Shown piece after piece: positions 49,060-58,401 of a stretch of 64,000 bases of DNA (positions within the stretch are counted from its first letter, which is position 1; every line of letters begins with the position of its first letter). The stretch is from Methanofastidiosum sp. (GTDB lineage: Archaea; Methanobacteriota_B; Thermococci; Methanofastidiosales; Methanofastidiosaceae): the NCBI GenBank assembly GCA_035362715.1, contig DAOSDU010000001.1:124001-188000 (forward strand), in the 5' to 3' direction. Under the pieces are notes generated by a model that saw only the letters and a program-made list of their open reading frames with translations, was not told the DNA's origin and made no database searches. Both the position numbers and the translations under genes were made by a program.

Positions 49060-49566
49060 TTATTTTTTCTTGCCGAAGCCTATGATCTTCATGAAGAAAT
49101 TCATTGGTGTAGATTTTGGACTTATTGTTATTGTAACTGTATCGCCACAGTCTTTCTCGTCGCTTGTAAAACTAATTGTACCAGGTTGGGCTCCTCTAAA
49201 TGTCCAAGTTATCCACTTAATTTTTGGGTCTGTTATGCTTGGAATAAATCCTGCGTGTATTAAGTTCCAATTTTCATCAAAATATTCTACATTTATCAAC
49301 TCAAGAGGCCCTATTTGATACGGCAGTCCTCCATTAGCTACAATACCAGTTACTATGTCGCTGATTGTTTCATCGCCGATATTAACATCGCCCAGAGCTT
49401 CTACACGTAAAGATATTGTTAATATATCTCCAACGTGAGCTGAAGTTCTACTAATCCTATAGTAGTCATTACATGAGTATGTTGGGCCAGTTGCCGTTAT
49501 TGATGCAACACCAAAAACGCTTGTTACAAAAAGTAACGTTACTAAAATTGCATATAATTTCCTCAT
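49060..49566 (-). CDS. Secreted protein of unknown function
   Basis: 168 residues. Signal peptide (1-25), then a beta-sandwich-like domain (AHVGDILTISLRVEALGDVN ... PGTISFTSDEKDCGDTVTITI) of the kind seen in adhesion or CARDB-type proteins, and a basic, hydrophobic C-terminus (FFMKIIGFGKKK). Possibly part of the cell surface. Confidence 0.6.
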   Translation of the reverse strand: MRKLYAILVTLLFVTSVFGVASITATGPTYSCNDYYRISRTSAHVGDILTISLRVEALGDVNIGDETISDIVTGIVANGGLPYQIGPLELINVEYFDENWNLIHAGFIPSITDPKIKWITWTFRGAQPGTISFTSDEKDCGDTVTITISPKSTPMNFFMKIIGFGKKK

Positions 49567-49701
49567 ATTATCCCTCTTATGTAGGGAATAATCATCATTT
49601 ATAAGAGTTACGAATCATTATCGCTAAAAATTGAGAATATCTCAAAAAATAATCGTGAAAAAATAGTAACTCTTTTATTAATCGTTTACAATATAACTAT
49701 T

Positions 49702-51222
49702 ATGGAACTTAAAATAAAGTACCTTGATATCCAGGAAACGCAGGATATTGTTTTTTTGAATGTTAAGGATGCGATAAAGGAAAGAATAGATCCTGGAGAA
49801 AAAATTATTATCAAAAGATCTGAGTCATCTTATTCATCATCTGCCGTATTGACAAAAGATATCATAAATGAAGGATTTATCGGGGTTCCTCTAGAAAAAT
49901 CAAAGCATTATAATCATTTTGAAAATGACATAGTCGAAGTATTTCCTGATGTAAATACGGAGCTTGCCCATATATCAAAAAAGAAACTAGAGGGGAAAAT
50001 ACTGACAAGAGAAGAGATCACAAAATTTGTCGGGGGCATAATAAACGGCAATATCGATAGCGTCATAATATCAAGTTTTCTTACTACAACTCAAATACTT
50101 GGAACTTCGACAAGGGAGATAGAGTATCTTACCCGTGCAATGGCAGAAACTGGTACAATGATAAGATTTGACAAAGGGCCAATAATGGATGTCCACAGTA
50201 TTGGGGGGGTTCCTGGCAATAAAACTGCCCTTCTCACAATCCCGATAGTTGCATCTTCTGGCCTTTTTATCCCTAAAACATCTTCGAGGGCCATAACATC
50301 GCCTGCAGGTACAGCCGATGTTGTAGAGGTCCTCTCTCCTGTTGATTTTTCTCCAGATAAATTAAAGGAAATTGTCAAAACAACTGGCGGATGTCTTGCT
50401 TGGAGTGGTGTCTTAAATCTGACACCTGCAGATGAAAAGATAGTTGAAGTTGAAAGAAGGCTTCACATTGACCCAGAGCCAATTATCCTTGCAAGCGTAT
50501 TAAGCAAAAAATATGCAATGGGTGCAGAATACCTTTTGATTGACATCCCTATGGGGGAGGGTACAAAGATTAACACCTGGGAAAATGCAAGAAAACTTGC
50601 ATCCAATTTCACTGACCTTGGATCGTCTCTTGGAATGCATGTTGAAGTTGCTGTTACCTATGGAGGTCAACCGATAGGAAACGCCGTTGGCCCTGCTCTT
50701 GAGGCAAGGGAAGCTTTGATGGCCTTAGAAGGAAAGCAAAGCGGAAGTCTTACTGAAAAGGCTATTGGTCTCGCAGCAATACTCCTTGAACTCGGTAAGA
50801 AAGCAGAAGCTGGGAAAGGAAAAGTCATGGCAAGGGACATTCTTGAAAGTGGAAAGGCTTTAGAAAAATTTAGAGAGATTATCGCAGCGCAAGGAGGAGA
50901 TCACGATATAAAGCCGGAAGAAATCCCACTTGGAAAGTACAAAGAAACTATATTGTCAGAGGATTCAGGTTACATAACTAAAGTTGATAACGCAACAATT
51001 GTCAAAGTTGCAAAGGTCCTAGGCACTCCATTTGACAAAGGTGCAGGACTATTGTTGAATTACAAGGTAGGCGACCGCGTAGAAAAGGATGATGTTATAG
51101 TAGAGCTTTTTGCAGAGAGCAAGGAAAGGCTTTTATCCGCAAAAAGGTTTTTGGATTACAACAGGATATTCCAGACCGAAGGAATGATCCTAAAAAGATT
51201 TCCAGGACTTAAGGTGATTTGA
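49702..51222 (+). CDS. deoA: AMP phosphorylase
   Basis: Splits AMP with phosphate into adenine and ribose-1,5-bisphosphate, feeding (after isomerisation) the form III RuBisCO. 506 residues: archaeal N-terminal extension (~1-85), then the thymidine-phosphorylase-like core with MDVHSIGGVPGNKTALLTIP, SSRAITSPAGTADVVEVL, PADEKIVEVER and MGEGTKI, and a C-terminal GDRVEKDDVIVEL domain. The extension and length identify AMP phosphorylase rather than bacterial DeoA. Confidence 0.94.
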   Translation: MELKIKYLDIQETQDIVFLNVKDAIKERIDPGEKIIIKRSESSYSSSAVLTKDIINEGFIGVPLEKSKHYNHFENDIVEVFPDVNTELAHISKKKLEGKILTREEITKFVGGIINGNIDSVIISSFLTTTQILGTSTREIEYLTRAMAETGTMIRFDKGPIMDVHSIGGVPGNKTALLTIPIVASSGLFIPKTSSRAITSPAGTADVVEVLSPVDFSPDKLKEIVKTTGGCLAWSGVLNLTPADEKIVEVERRLHIDPEPIILASVLSKKYAMGAEYLLIDIPMGEGTKINTWENARKLASNFTDLGSSLGMHVEVAVTYGGQPIGNAVGPALEAREALMALEGKQSGSLTEKAIGLAAILLELGKKAEAGKGKVMARDILESGKALEKFREIIAAQGGDHDIKPEEIPLGKYKETILSEDSGYITKVDNATIVKVAKVLGTPFDKGAGLLLNYKVGDRVEKDDVIVELFAESKERLLSAKRFLDYNRIFQTEGMILKRFPGLKVI

Positions 51223-51560
51223 TGGAACTTGACTATTATGGTCTTAAGCATAGGAGACTTTTGGAAGATGCACGAAGGAAAAGAGAGGATGGAATTATCC
51301 TATTTTTCACGCTATTTTTCTCATCTCTGTTTTTATTCTTAGTTGGATTTGGATACTCAGTTGTTCTTAGCATTGCGGGGGTTATAGTTCTTTTATTGGG
51401 CGTCTTACTGTTTGTCTATGAAGATGCCCAGAGCAGGAAATTGCTTGATAAAGCCTCTGAGATGGAACACCCACCTGAAAAACCAGTTGAAAAAGAAGTT
51501 GAAAGTGCAATCACTGACCTACTGATTGAAGGATTATCTTATCTGATGAAACATGACTGA
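51222..51560 (+). CDS. Small two-helix membrane protein
   Basis: 112 residues from the ATG at 51222, which overlaps the AMP phosphorylase stop by one base. Two membrane helices (~24-44 and ~47-66) follow a basic segment; the C-terminal part is an acidic helix. No function recognised; translational coupling suggests co-expression with AMP phosphorylase. Confidence 0.65.
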   Translation: MELDYYGLKHRRLLEDARRKREDGIILFFTLFFSSLFLFLVGFGYSVVLSIAGVIVLLLGVLLFVYEDAQSRKLLDKASEMEHPPEKPVEKEVESAITDLLIEGLSYLMKHD

Positions 51561-52680
51561 AATAGTATCCATTAGAAAAGCCCTTGACTACGAAAAAAGT
51601 CTATCAGCGGCCATAGATAAAGTACTAATTGATTTGGGCGGTATCGAGAGGTTTGTAAAAAAAGGCGACAGGGTGGCACTGAAACCTAATTTGCTTGTTT
51701 TCTCGTCTCCTTCGAAGGCCATTGTGACTCATCCCCTCTTCACCTTTGAGGTCTTCAAGAGGGTAATTGAAGCCGGGGGCGAGCCATTTGTTATAGACAG
51801 CCCTGGCAGCGGGATACCTTTTACTAAAAACTCGCTTAAGTCCCTCTATAGATTGACAGGATACTGGGACACCTTCAAAGACTATACAGATTGTCTTAAT
51901 ACAGATACATCTAAACAAACAGTTGAAATTGAAAATGGGCTTATTTTAAAGAGGGTGGACATTCTAAAGCCATTGCTTGATGCTGATGTAATTATTAATC
52001 TGCCAAAAATGAAGACTCATACACTCACATTTCTTTCAGGTGCAGTAAAAAATATGTACGGTTCAGTTCCTGGAATGGAAAAGACAAGATACCACTCAAG
52101 ATTTAGGGATGTGCATGATTTTTCAAAAGCATTGCTTGACGTCTGGAATGTTACAAAGCCTGAGCTTACGTTAATGGATGGAATTGTCTCACTTGAAGGC
52201 GATGGCCCTGCTATGAGGGGCGTTCCAAGGAGGACTGAGATTGTCTTGGGATCAAAGGACCCTCTCTCAATGGATTTTGCTATATGCAGACTTATTGGAT
52301 TGACTTATAATGACCTACCTTACCTAAAAGTCGCGATAGAAAATAATCTTTCTGACGGAAACTATAATCTTATTGGAGAGTTACCGATAATAAATGATTT
52401 TATCCTCCCAAGGACCTATCACGGGAAGATATCGCTCGATCCAATTTCTTTGTACAATTATATTGTATTCCCCATATTCACAAGATTTTTGATTGAAAAA
52501 CCAAAGGTCATAAAGAAAAAATGCATAAGATGCGGGGTATGCGTGAGAAGTTGCCCAGAGAAGGCGATTACAGTAGATAAAGTTTCAGCGAAAATAGACT
52601 ACAGTAAATGTATCAAGTGCTACTGCTGCCATGAGCAGTGCCCCGAAGGTGCTATTGACCTTAAAAGAATTAACTTATAG
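51553..52680 (+). CDS. DUF362 protein with two 4Fe-4S clusters
   Basis: 375 residues. The DUF362 domain runs from the start (LKPNLLVFSSPSKAIVTHP, GGEPFVIDSPGSG, NLPKMKTH, GAVKNMYGSVPG). The C-terminus is a 2[4Fe-4S] ferredoxin domain, CIRCGVCVRSCP (from ~324) and CIKCYCCHEQCP. Likely an iron-sulfur electron-transfer protein of unknown partner. Overlaps the preceding gene by 8 bases. Confidence 0.85.
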   Translation: MTEIVSIRKALDYEKSLSAAIDKVLIDLGGIERFVKKGDRVALKPNLLVFSSPSKAIVTHPLFTFEVFKRVIEAGGEPFVIDSPGSGIPFTKNSLKSLYRLTGYWDTFKDYTDCLNTDTSKQTVEIENGLILKRVDILKPLLDADVIINLPKMKTHTLTFLSGAVKNMYGSVPGMEKTRYHSRFRDVHDFSKALLDVWNVTKPELTLMDGIVSLEGDGPAMRGVPRRTEIVLGSKDPLSMDFAICRLIGLTYNDLPYLKVAIENNLSDGNYNLIGELPIINDFILPRTYHGKISLDPISLYNYIVFPIFTRFLIEKPKVIKKKCIRCGVCVRSCPEKAITVDKVSAKIDYSKCIKCYCCHEQCPEGAIDLKRINL

Positions 52681-52723
52681 AAATCCTTTTAAGTATAAGT
52701 GATGGCATTGTTTTGGTGATAAA

Positions 52724-53044
52724 ATGAAAGAAGAAGTATTCTACGGAAGGGGTATGAAGAAAATCAGATCAGAGTACCCAGAGATTTATGATGCTATTAT
52801 AAAATTAAACGATGCAGTTTACACAGGAAAAACATTGGACTACAAAACTCAGAAACTTATTGCGATAGGAATAGCCGCATCAAGATGCGATGAGAGCGCA
52901 ACTGATAGGCAGATGAGGTCTGCAATTAAGGAGCTTGGTGTCACCTCTGACGAGATAGTTGACGTACTAAGGGTAGTACTATTAACTTCAGGTATGCCAT
53001 CTTTCACAAAGGGCATGAGGATTCTAGAAGAGATAGAAAAATAA
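52724..53044 (+). CDS. Carboxymuconolactone decarboxylase-like protein, copy 2
   Basis: 106 residues, about 70 % identical by eye to the protein at 4305-4628. It has a single Cys (ASRCDESATD) and lacks the CxxC of AhpD, so a thiol-disulfide mechanism is unlikely. GGTGAT ribosome site upstream. Two copies in one 64-kb window suggest that the family matters in this organism. Confidence 0.8.
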   Translation: MKEEVFYGRGMKKIRSEYPEIYDAIIKLNDAVYTGKTLDYKTQKLIAIGIAASRCDESATDRQMRSAIKELGVTSDEIVDVLRVVLLTSGMPSFTKGMRILEEIEK

Positions 53045-53068
53045 ATTAAAATTATTTTACTTATTTTT

Positions 53069-53905
53069 ATGCGCAGGATAGGTTTTCACGTATCTGTCGC
53101 CCAAGGATTTTTGAAGGTGTTTGACAACACAAAAGCTCTTGGTGCAAACTGCTGTCAGATATTTACACATTCTCCACGAAGTTGGGCATTTAACTTAGTA
53201 TCCGAAGATGTTGGGAATCTATTCAAAGATAAGTACCAAAAAGAAGATATTAAACCAATAGTAGTCCATGACTCATACCTACCAAATCTTGCTTCTGAAG
53301 ATTCAGCTATGAGAGAAAAATCAATTGATTCTATAAAAAAGGAGTTCATCTCCTGCAACAGATTGGGCCTAGAGTTTTTGAATATTCATCCAGGTGCCCA
53401 TAAAGGGCAGAGTAAAGATAGAGGGCTAGCACAGATTTGTGAATCCCTCAACTCAATAAAAGACTATGTTGGAAACGTCACTCTGCTTTTTGAAAACACC
53501 TCGGGGAGCGGCTCAGTTCTAGGTTCAACTTTTGAAGAGCTAAGATTCTTACTTGAAAACACAAACTTTAGCTGCGGCGTTACTCTTGACACTTGCCATC
53601 TTTTTACTTCTGGATACGACATATCAAGTGAAGAAGCGCTTGAAAATACTCTCTCAAGTTTTGATAGGGTAGTTGGTCTAGAAAATTTAAAACTTATACA
53701 TCTAAACGACTCGCAAGGTGAGCTAAATTCAAAAAAGGACCGACATGAACATATCGGTCTTGGAAAGATAGGACCTACTGGCTTTAAGGCTATAGTAAAT
53801 CACGATTATCTAAAAAATATCCCAATGATTATGGAAACGCCTGTAAATGAAAAAAGAGGAGATAAAGAAAATATTATTTTTTTGAAGGAAATGATAGAGA
53901 TTTAA
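53069..53905 (+). CDS. nfo: Endonuclease IV (AP endonuclease)
   Basis: Cuts DNA at abasic sites in base-excision repair. 278 residues, TIM-barrel with the three-zinc site: FHVSVAQGF, FTHSPRSW, VVHDSYLPNLA, NIHPGAHKG, FENTSGSG, LDTCHLFTSGYD, HLNDSQGELNSKKDRHEHIGLG and ETP near the end. No clear ribosome site, so perhaps it is translated with the CMD gene in front. Its end overlaps the convergent radical SAM gene by 32 bases. Confidence 0.93.
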   Translation: MRRIGFHVSVAQGFLKVFDNTKALGANCCQIFTHSPRSWAFNLVSEDVGNLFKDKYQKEDIKPIVVHDSYLPNLASEDSAMREKSIDSIKKEFISCNRLGLEFLNIHPGAHKGQSKDRGLAQICESLNSIKDYVGNVTLLFENTSGSGSVLGSTFEELRFLLENTNFSCGVTLDTCHLFTSGYDISSEEALENTLSSFDRVVGLENLKLIHLNDSQGELNSKKDRHEHIGLGKIGPTGFKAIVNHDYLKNIPMIMETPVNEKRGDKENIIFLKEMIEI

Positions 53906-55436
53906 GGTTCCTCTGGGACTGAAGGTTCTTGTCCCTGTTCTGCTTCTCCCATACGTCTAGTGGAATTGCATACTGCTTTTCGATTCTTTCCCTGTGGAGA
54001 CTATTGTAAGTACAGAATGGGATAACTTTCCCGCCTGGCACTGCATAATGTATGGCGCATCTTTTCACCCTCTCAACATCAAAGTTGTAGGGGTCTTGGA
54101 AGTGCATGCATCCGATTAACAATGTGTGGTAGCTAAATTCCGCAAGGGTGTCGACATCTCCTTCCTTTAATACACCCAATAGTAGTTTCTTGATATCTAG
54201 GTTCTTTGGTTTCTTCTTTAAATCAATTAAGTGGGGTAATTCTTTTGTTATCTTTGCAATAGCAAGTGTCTTAGTTATCTTCCCGCCATCTTCTACCTTT
54301 TCTGTCAAATCGTTTAATAATCCAAAGAATCCATCGACATCGATGAAGTGAGTGATTGGTGTTATCCCTCCATTATCATCGATAAATACATAGGTCGCCA
54401 CGCCACAATGTTCATGACATGTAAACTTTACCTGGGGAGTTTTTCTCCATGCTTCAATGAAATTTGAAAAAGCATTTACACTGGGCGCCGAGTAGAAATC
54501 TTCAGCAAGTATTTCTCCATTTGTCTGTTCCTCAACAAGTTTAACGAAATCAGGTATTGTAATCCTCATCTTCTCAAGATCTTCTGTGTCAATTCTACCC
54601 GAAAATGAAACAGGCTGGAAGTTAATGCCCCTGATGATATCGATATTTTTAATACCAAATTGGATTAAATCGCTTACTTGGTCATCATTTATACCCTTTA
54701 CAAGTGTAGGCACCAAAACAACACTTGTCAAATTGGCTTTTCTGAAATTATCCATGGCCTGAAGTTTAATTGGGAGCGCATTGAATCCTCTAGCGGCGAT
54801 GTATGGTTTCTCTGTTACACCGTCAAATTGCAAATACACAGTATTAAGTCCTTTCTGCCTAAGTTCTTTGCAAAAATCAAGGTCCTTTGCAAGGCGGACC
54901 CCGTTAGTTGCAATCTGCGCAAGGGTAAATCCTAATTTTTTAGCTTCTTGGACTATCTCAGGAAGATCATCTCTAATTGTTGGCTCCCCTCCTGCAAATT
55001 GGACTACCATGCATGGAACTGGCTTTTCATCCCTTACCAATTTCATCATTTCAATTAGCTCTTCTTTGGATGGTTCAAGAACATAACCTGCTGTCTGAGC
55101 GTTTGCAAAACATATAGGGCATTTCATATTACATCTGTTTGTAACATCAATATTGCAAAGTACTGTTGGGGTAAAGTGATCTGAACAAAGGCCACAATCG
55201 TTTGGACATCCTTTCTTGACTTCTGTGTTTGGATTATCCAGTTTAGACCCATCAATATGATATTTTTTAACTTTTTTGAACATTTCGTAATCTGACCAAT
55301 AAATATCTTGAAAATTGCCATGCTCGGCACAGGTCTTTTTTATAAGAACCTTGCCCTTTTCCTCAACTATGTCTGCATCAATGACACTAAAACACACAGG
55401 ACATATTGATTTAGTTTTATCTATTAATTCTGACAT
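53874..55436 (-). CDS. tes: Radical SAM protein, MJ0619 (tetraether lipid synthase-like) family
   Basis: 520 residues from the ATG at 55436 (GGTG 9-12 bases upstream). N-terminal Cys-rich part (KSICPVCFSVIDADI, CAEHGNF, CPNDCGLCSDH), then the radical SAM site CNMKCPIC, FAGGEPTIRDDLPEIV and a C-terminal segment with GCMHFQDPYNFDVERVKRC. This is the layout of MJ0619-type proteins, whose members join two archaeol lipids into macrocyclic tetraethers (Tes). The assignment to that reaction rests on family resemblance only. Confidence 0.8.
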   Translation of the reverse strand: MSELIDKTKSICPVCFSVIDADIVEEKGKVLIKKTCAEHGNFQDIYWSDYEMFKKVKKYHIDGSKLDNPNTEVKKGCPNDCGLCSDHFTPTVLCNIDVTNRCNMKCPICFANAQTAGYVLEPSKEELIEMMKLVRDEKPVPCMVVQFAGGEPTIRDDLPEIVQEAKKLGFTLAQIATNGVRLAKDLDFCKELRQKGLNTVYLQFDGVTEKPYIAARGFNALPIKLQAMDNFRKANLTSVVLVPTLVKGINDDQVSDLIQFGIKNIDIIRGINFQPVSFSGRIDTEDLEKMRITIPDFVKLVEEQTNGEILAEDFYSAPSVNAFSNFIEAWRKTPQVKFTCHEHCGVATYVFIDDNGGITPITHFIDVDGFFGLLNDLTEKVEDGGKITKTLAIAKITKELPHLIDLKKKPKNLDIKKLLLGVLKEGDVDTLAEFSYHTLLIGCMHFQDPYNFDVERVKRCAIHYAVPGGKVIPFCTYNSLHRERIEKQYAIPLDVWEKQNRDKNLQSQRNLKSLSFPSKK

Positions 55437-55548
55437 ATAAAACACCGGTAAAAGATTATAATAGGGTATCCTAAAATTATATTTAAAAGCTTTTGTGTGA
55501 TATTTTTCATATCAATTATTATTTTTTCATATATTTAAAATAAAAAAT

Positions 55549-56091
55549 TTATAATAGTTTATCAATTATTCTTACATTTTTCTTGCCGGCCTCAAATGCA
55601 TTGAGATTCAAATCAAGCATTTTTGGTATACTATCCTTAATCGATTCTATCATGGCATCGCTTGATATCAGATTGCATATCTCATTGAACGCCCCAAGCA
55701 TCACGATGTTTGCCACAATTTTTGTCCCTAGTTCTGATGCGATCCTAGTTGCGTTTACTTCTGCAAGTTTGAAGTTGCCTTCTATATTATTGTCAGGTAT
55801 TAGCTCTGGATCATAGATGATAATACCTTCCCTTTTTGTCCTTGATGCGTACTTAAAGAATGCTTCTTGGCTCATTATTATTGAAACTGAGGCAGATTCT
55901 ACTTTTGGATAGTCAATCTCCTCATCAGAGACAACTACCTCAGAACGTGTCGAGCCACCTCTTGCCTCCGGCCCATAAGACTGTGTCTGAACTGCATTGA
56001 AACCGTCAAATACAGCAGCCTTGCCCACAATAACACCGGACAGTATTATCCCTTGGCCACCAAATCCGCTTATTCTTATACCTGCCTTCAT
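55549..56091 (-). CDS. korC: 2-oxoacid:ferredoxin oxidoreductase, gamma subunit
   Basis: 180 residues: RISGFGGQGIILSGVIVGKAA, the VQTQSYGPEARGGSTRSEVV segment and the C-terminal PKMLDLNLNAFEAG. Last gene of the korDABC operon; start codon overlaps korB by 4 bases. With KorABD it makes succinyl-CoA and 2-oxoglutarate interconvertible using ferredoxin. Confidence 0.92.
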   Translation of the reverse strand: MKAGIRISGFGGQGIILSGVIVGKAAVFDGFNAVQTQSYGPEARGGSTRSEVVVSDEEIDYPKVESASVSIIMSQEAFFKYASRTKREGIIIYDPELIPDNNIEGNFKLAEVNATRIASELGTKIVANIVMLGAFNEICNLISSDAMIESIKDSIPKMLDLNLNAFEAGKKNVRIIDKLL

Positions 56092-56915
56092 TTTAATTCA
56101 CCGCAGAATTTTTTATACTTGGTGTTAAAGTCCTCTTTTTCAATGTCGACAAGATCCCCTATCACCATCTTATCGGTAGTTTTGCCCTCGGCCAACATTT
56201 TTTCATAAAGTTTGACGTTGATTGTTGATTCCTTGAAATGCTTTGTCAGATCAAGAGCCGTTCCCATTTTATTTAGTCTGCCATATGATGTTGGGCACGG
56301 AGATAAAACTTCGACAAAAGAGAATCCAGTTTTTTGGAGGGCCTTTTTTATTGAATTTATACATTGGACAGGGTGTGCTGTGGTCCATCTGGCCACATAT
56401 GGGGCTCCTATTACCTTGGCCGTCATTGAAAGATCTATGGGGTACTCGATGTTCCCATAGGGCGTTGTTGTCGTCTTTGATTTTAGAGGTGTTGTTGGAG
56501 CTACCTGTCCCCCTGTCATCCCGTATATGAAATTATTTATTGAGATAACAGTTATATCCACATTTCTCCTTATTGCGTGAAGAAAATGATTCCCCCCTAT
56601 GGCGCCACAGTCCCCATCGCCAGTGAATACTATGACCTTTAATTCTGGATTTGCAAGTTTAACCCCCGTTGCGTAAGCGATTGCCCTTCCGTGGAGTGAG
56701 TGCAGGCCATCAGAGTATATATACCCAGGTACACGAGATGAGCATCCTATCCCTGATACAAAAACAGTCTTATTCATATCAATGTTAAGGTCGTGAATAG
56801 CACGAAGGGAAAAGTTCATTACGCTCCCTATCCCGCAACCGGTGCAGAATATTGTTGGAAGCATATCCTTCCTAAGGTATTTATCTATGATGATATCATT
56901 AGAAATAAAACTCAA
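56088..56915 (-). CDS. korB: 2-oxoacid:ferredoxin oxidoreductase, beta subunit
   Basis: 275 residues, thiamine-pyrophosphate-binding: FCTGCGIGSVMNFSLRAI, GIGCSSRVPGYI, HGRAIAYATGVKLANP, FTGDGDCGAIGGNHFLHAIRRN (TPP motif GDGD) and NFIYGMTGGQ. The NxxYGMTGGQ segment and separate subunits favour 2-oxoglutarate over pyruvate as substrate. Confidence 0.93.
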   Translation of the reverse strand: MSFISNDIIIDKYLRKDMLPTIFCTGCGIGSVMNFSLRAIHDLNIDMNKTVFVSGIGCSSRVPGYIYSDGLHSLHGRAIAYATGVKLANPELKVIVFTGDGDCGAIGGNHFLHAIRRNVDITVISINNFIYGMTGGQVAPTTPLKSKTTTTPYGNIEYPIDLSMTAKVIGAPYVARWTTAHPVQCINSIKKALQKTGFSFVEVLSPCPTSYGRLNKMGTALDLTKHFKESTINVKLYEKMLAEGKTTDKMVIGDLVDIEKEDFNTKYKKFCGELK

Positions 56916-58084
56916 TATTTTTCCCCCTCTATAAATTTTAAGATATCGTAAGGTGTATGGATTGCACCGCCAATTTTTGGTGCAGAAATAACTTTTGTAT
57001 TCTTGCCGACAGCTTCTCTTATGGGGTGAACCATCTGCCCAAGATTCATCTCAGGGACAATAACTGTGTGGGCATTTTTTAAAAGTTCCTTCATCTTTTC
57101 ATAATTGAAAGGCCAAATTGTGATAAGTCTAACATGACCCACCTTTATTCCATTCTTTCTGGCCATCTTAACAGCGCTGACCGCAGGCCTTGCAGTTGTA
57201 CCATATGAGACAACAATAATTTCCGCATCTTCAAGGAATGAATCTTCATGATACCATATAATATCCATGTCATCCTGAACTTTCTCAACTAACCTTCTGA
57301 CAAGTTCCTCGTGCACTTCAGCAGATGTCGTGACAGGAAACCCTCTCTTGTCGTGTGTGAGCCCCGTGACATACGTCCTATAACCTGAGCCAAATGGCGC
57401 GAATTCAGGAACTTTAGAGGTTCTTGTGAACCCAGTCCTGTATGGCCTATATTTATCGGGCCCTATCGTAGCGGGAACCCTCTCATCCACCTTGACATTT
57501 ACAACTTCAGGCAAGACAACTTTTTCCCTCATATGCCCAATTTCAGCATCCAATAGAAGAATAACTGGAACCCTATAATCTTCAGATAGATTAAATGCTT
57601 CAATAGTTAGGTCAAGTGTCTCCTGGACTGATTTTGGTGCCAGTGCAATTATCTGATGATCCCCGTGTGTGCCCCACATTGCCTGCATTACATCACCCTG
57701 GGCTGCTTCTGTAGGCTGGCCTGTACTTGGGCCACCTCTCTGGACATTTACAATGACGCATGGTATTTCCGCCATGCATGCGTAACCTATGCACTCCTGC
57801 ATCAGTGAAAATCCAGGGCCGCTTGTTGCAGTCATTGATTTTACCCCGGTACATGATGCCCCGATGACGGCGGCTATACTTGCTATCTCATCTTCCATCT
57901 GAACATAAACGCCACCAAGTCTTGGCATCCACAATGCCATGCCTTCGGCAACTTCAGTGGCCGGTGTGATAGGGTATCCTGCAAAGAATCTGCAGTCTGC
58001 GATTAATGCACCATAAACAGCGGCGTCATCCCCCTGTATGAAAAGATTTTTTTTACCTAAAAGTCTAATAACGTCATTTGTCAT
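56912..58084 (-). CDS. korA: 2-oxoacid:ferredoxin oxidoreductase, alpha subunit
   Basis: 390 residues from the ATG at 58084, which overlaps the korD stop by 11 bases. Motifs: FFAGYPITPATEVAEGMA, QMEDEIASIAAVIGAS, TATSGPGFSLMQECIGYA, NVQRGGPSTGQPTEAAQGD and a domain II ending VPEMNLGQM. Catalytic core with KorB. Confidence 0.94.
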   Translation of the reverse strand: MTNDVIRLLGKKNLFIQGDDAAVYGALIADCRFFAGYPITPATEVAEGMALWMPRLGGVYVQMEDEIASIAAVIGASCTGVKSMTATSGPGFSLMQECIGYACMAEIPCVIVNVQRGGPSTGQPTEAAQGDVMQAMWGTHGDHQIIALAPKSVQETLDLTIEAFNLSEDYRVPVILLLDAEIGHMREKVVLPEVVNVKVDERVPATIGPDKYRPYRTGFTRTSKVPEFAPFGSGYRTYVTGLTHDKRGFPVTTSAEVHEELVRRLVEKVQDDMDIIWYHEDSFLEDAEIIVVSYGTTARPAVSAVKMARKNGIKVGHVRLITIWPFNYEKMKELLKNAHTVIVPEMNLGQMVHPIREAVGKNTKVISAPKIGGAIHTPYDILKFIEGEKY

Positions 58085-58292
58085 CTTTATCCTCCACAAT
58101 AATTGCAAAGTCAGGACACATCAATTCACATAAGTGGCATTTGATACAATTTTCAGGGTACTTTACTTCTGGGGGGAACACTCCTTTTTTACTTAATTTT
58201 TCAGACTTCACATAAACTTTTTTTGGGCAGTATTCCATACACAAAAGACACCCCTTGCAATAGTTTGAGTTGACATGAATCAAAAGAATCAC
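58074..58292 (-). CDS. korD: 2-oxoacid:ferredoxin oxidoreductase, delta (ferredoxin) subunit
   Basis: 72 residues with two 4Fe-4S sites, YCKGCLLCMEYCPKKVY and CIKCHLCELMCPDFAI. First gene of korDABC; GGTGAT ribosome site and a TATA element (CTTTATAAA) upstream. Order D-A-B-C is the usual methanogen arrangement for 2-oxoglutarate oxidoreductase. Confidence 0.92.
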   Translation of the reverse strand: MILLIHVNSNYCKGCLLCMEYCPKKVYVKSEKLSKKGVFPPEVKYPENCIKCHLCELMCPDFAIIVEDKDDK

Positions 58293-58401
58293 CGTAATAA
58301 TGTAGAAAAGAAATTTAAATCTTTTATAAAGTTTATCATTAAATGATTATTTCAACTTAAGAAAGAATAATAATAGGACATTTGTCCAATAAAAAATCCT
58401 T

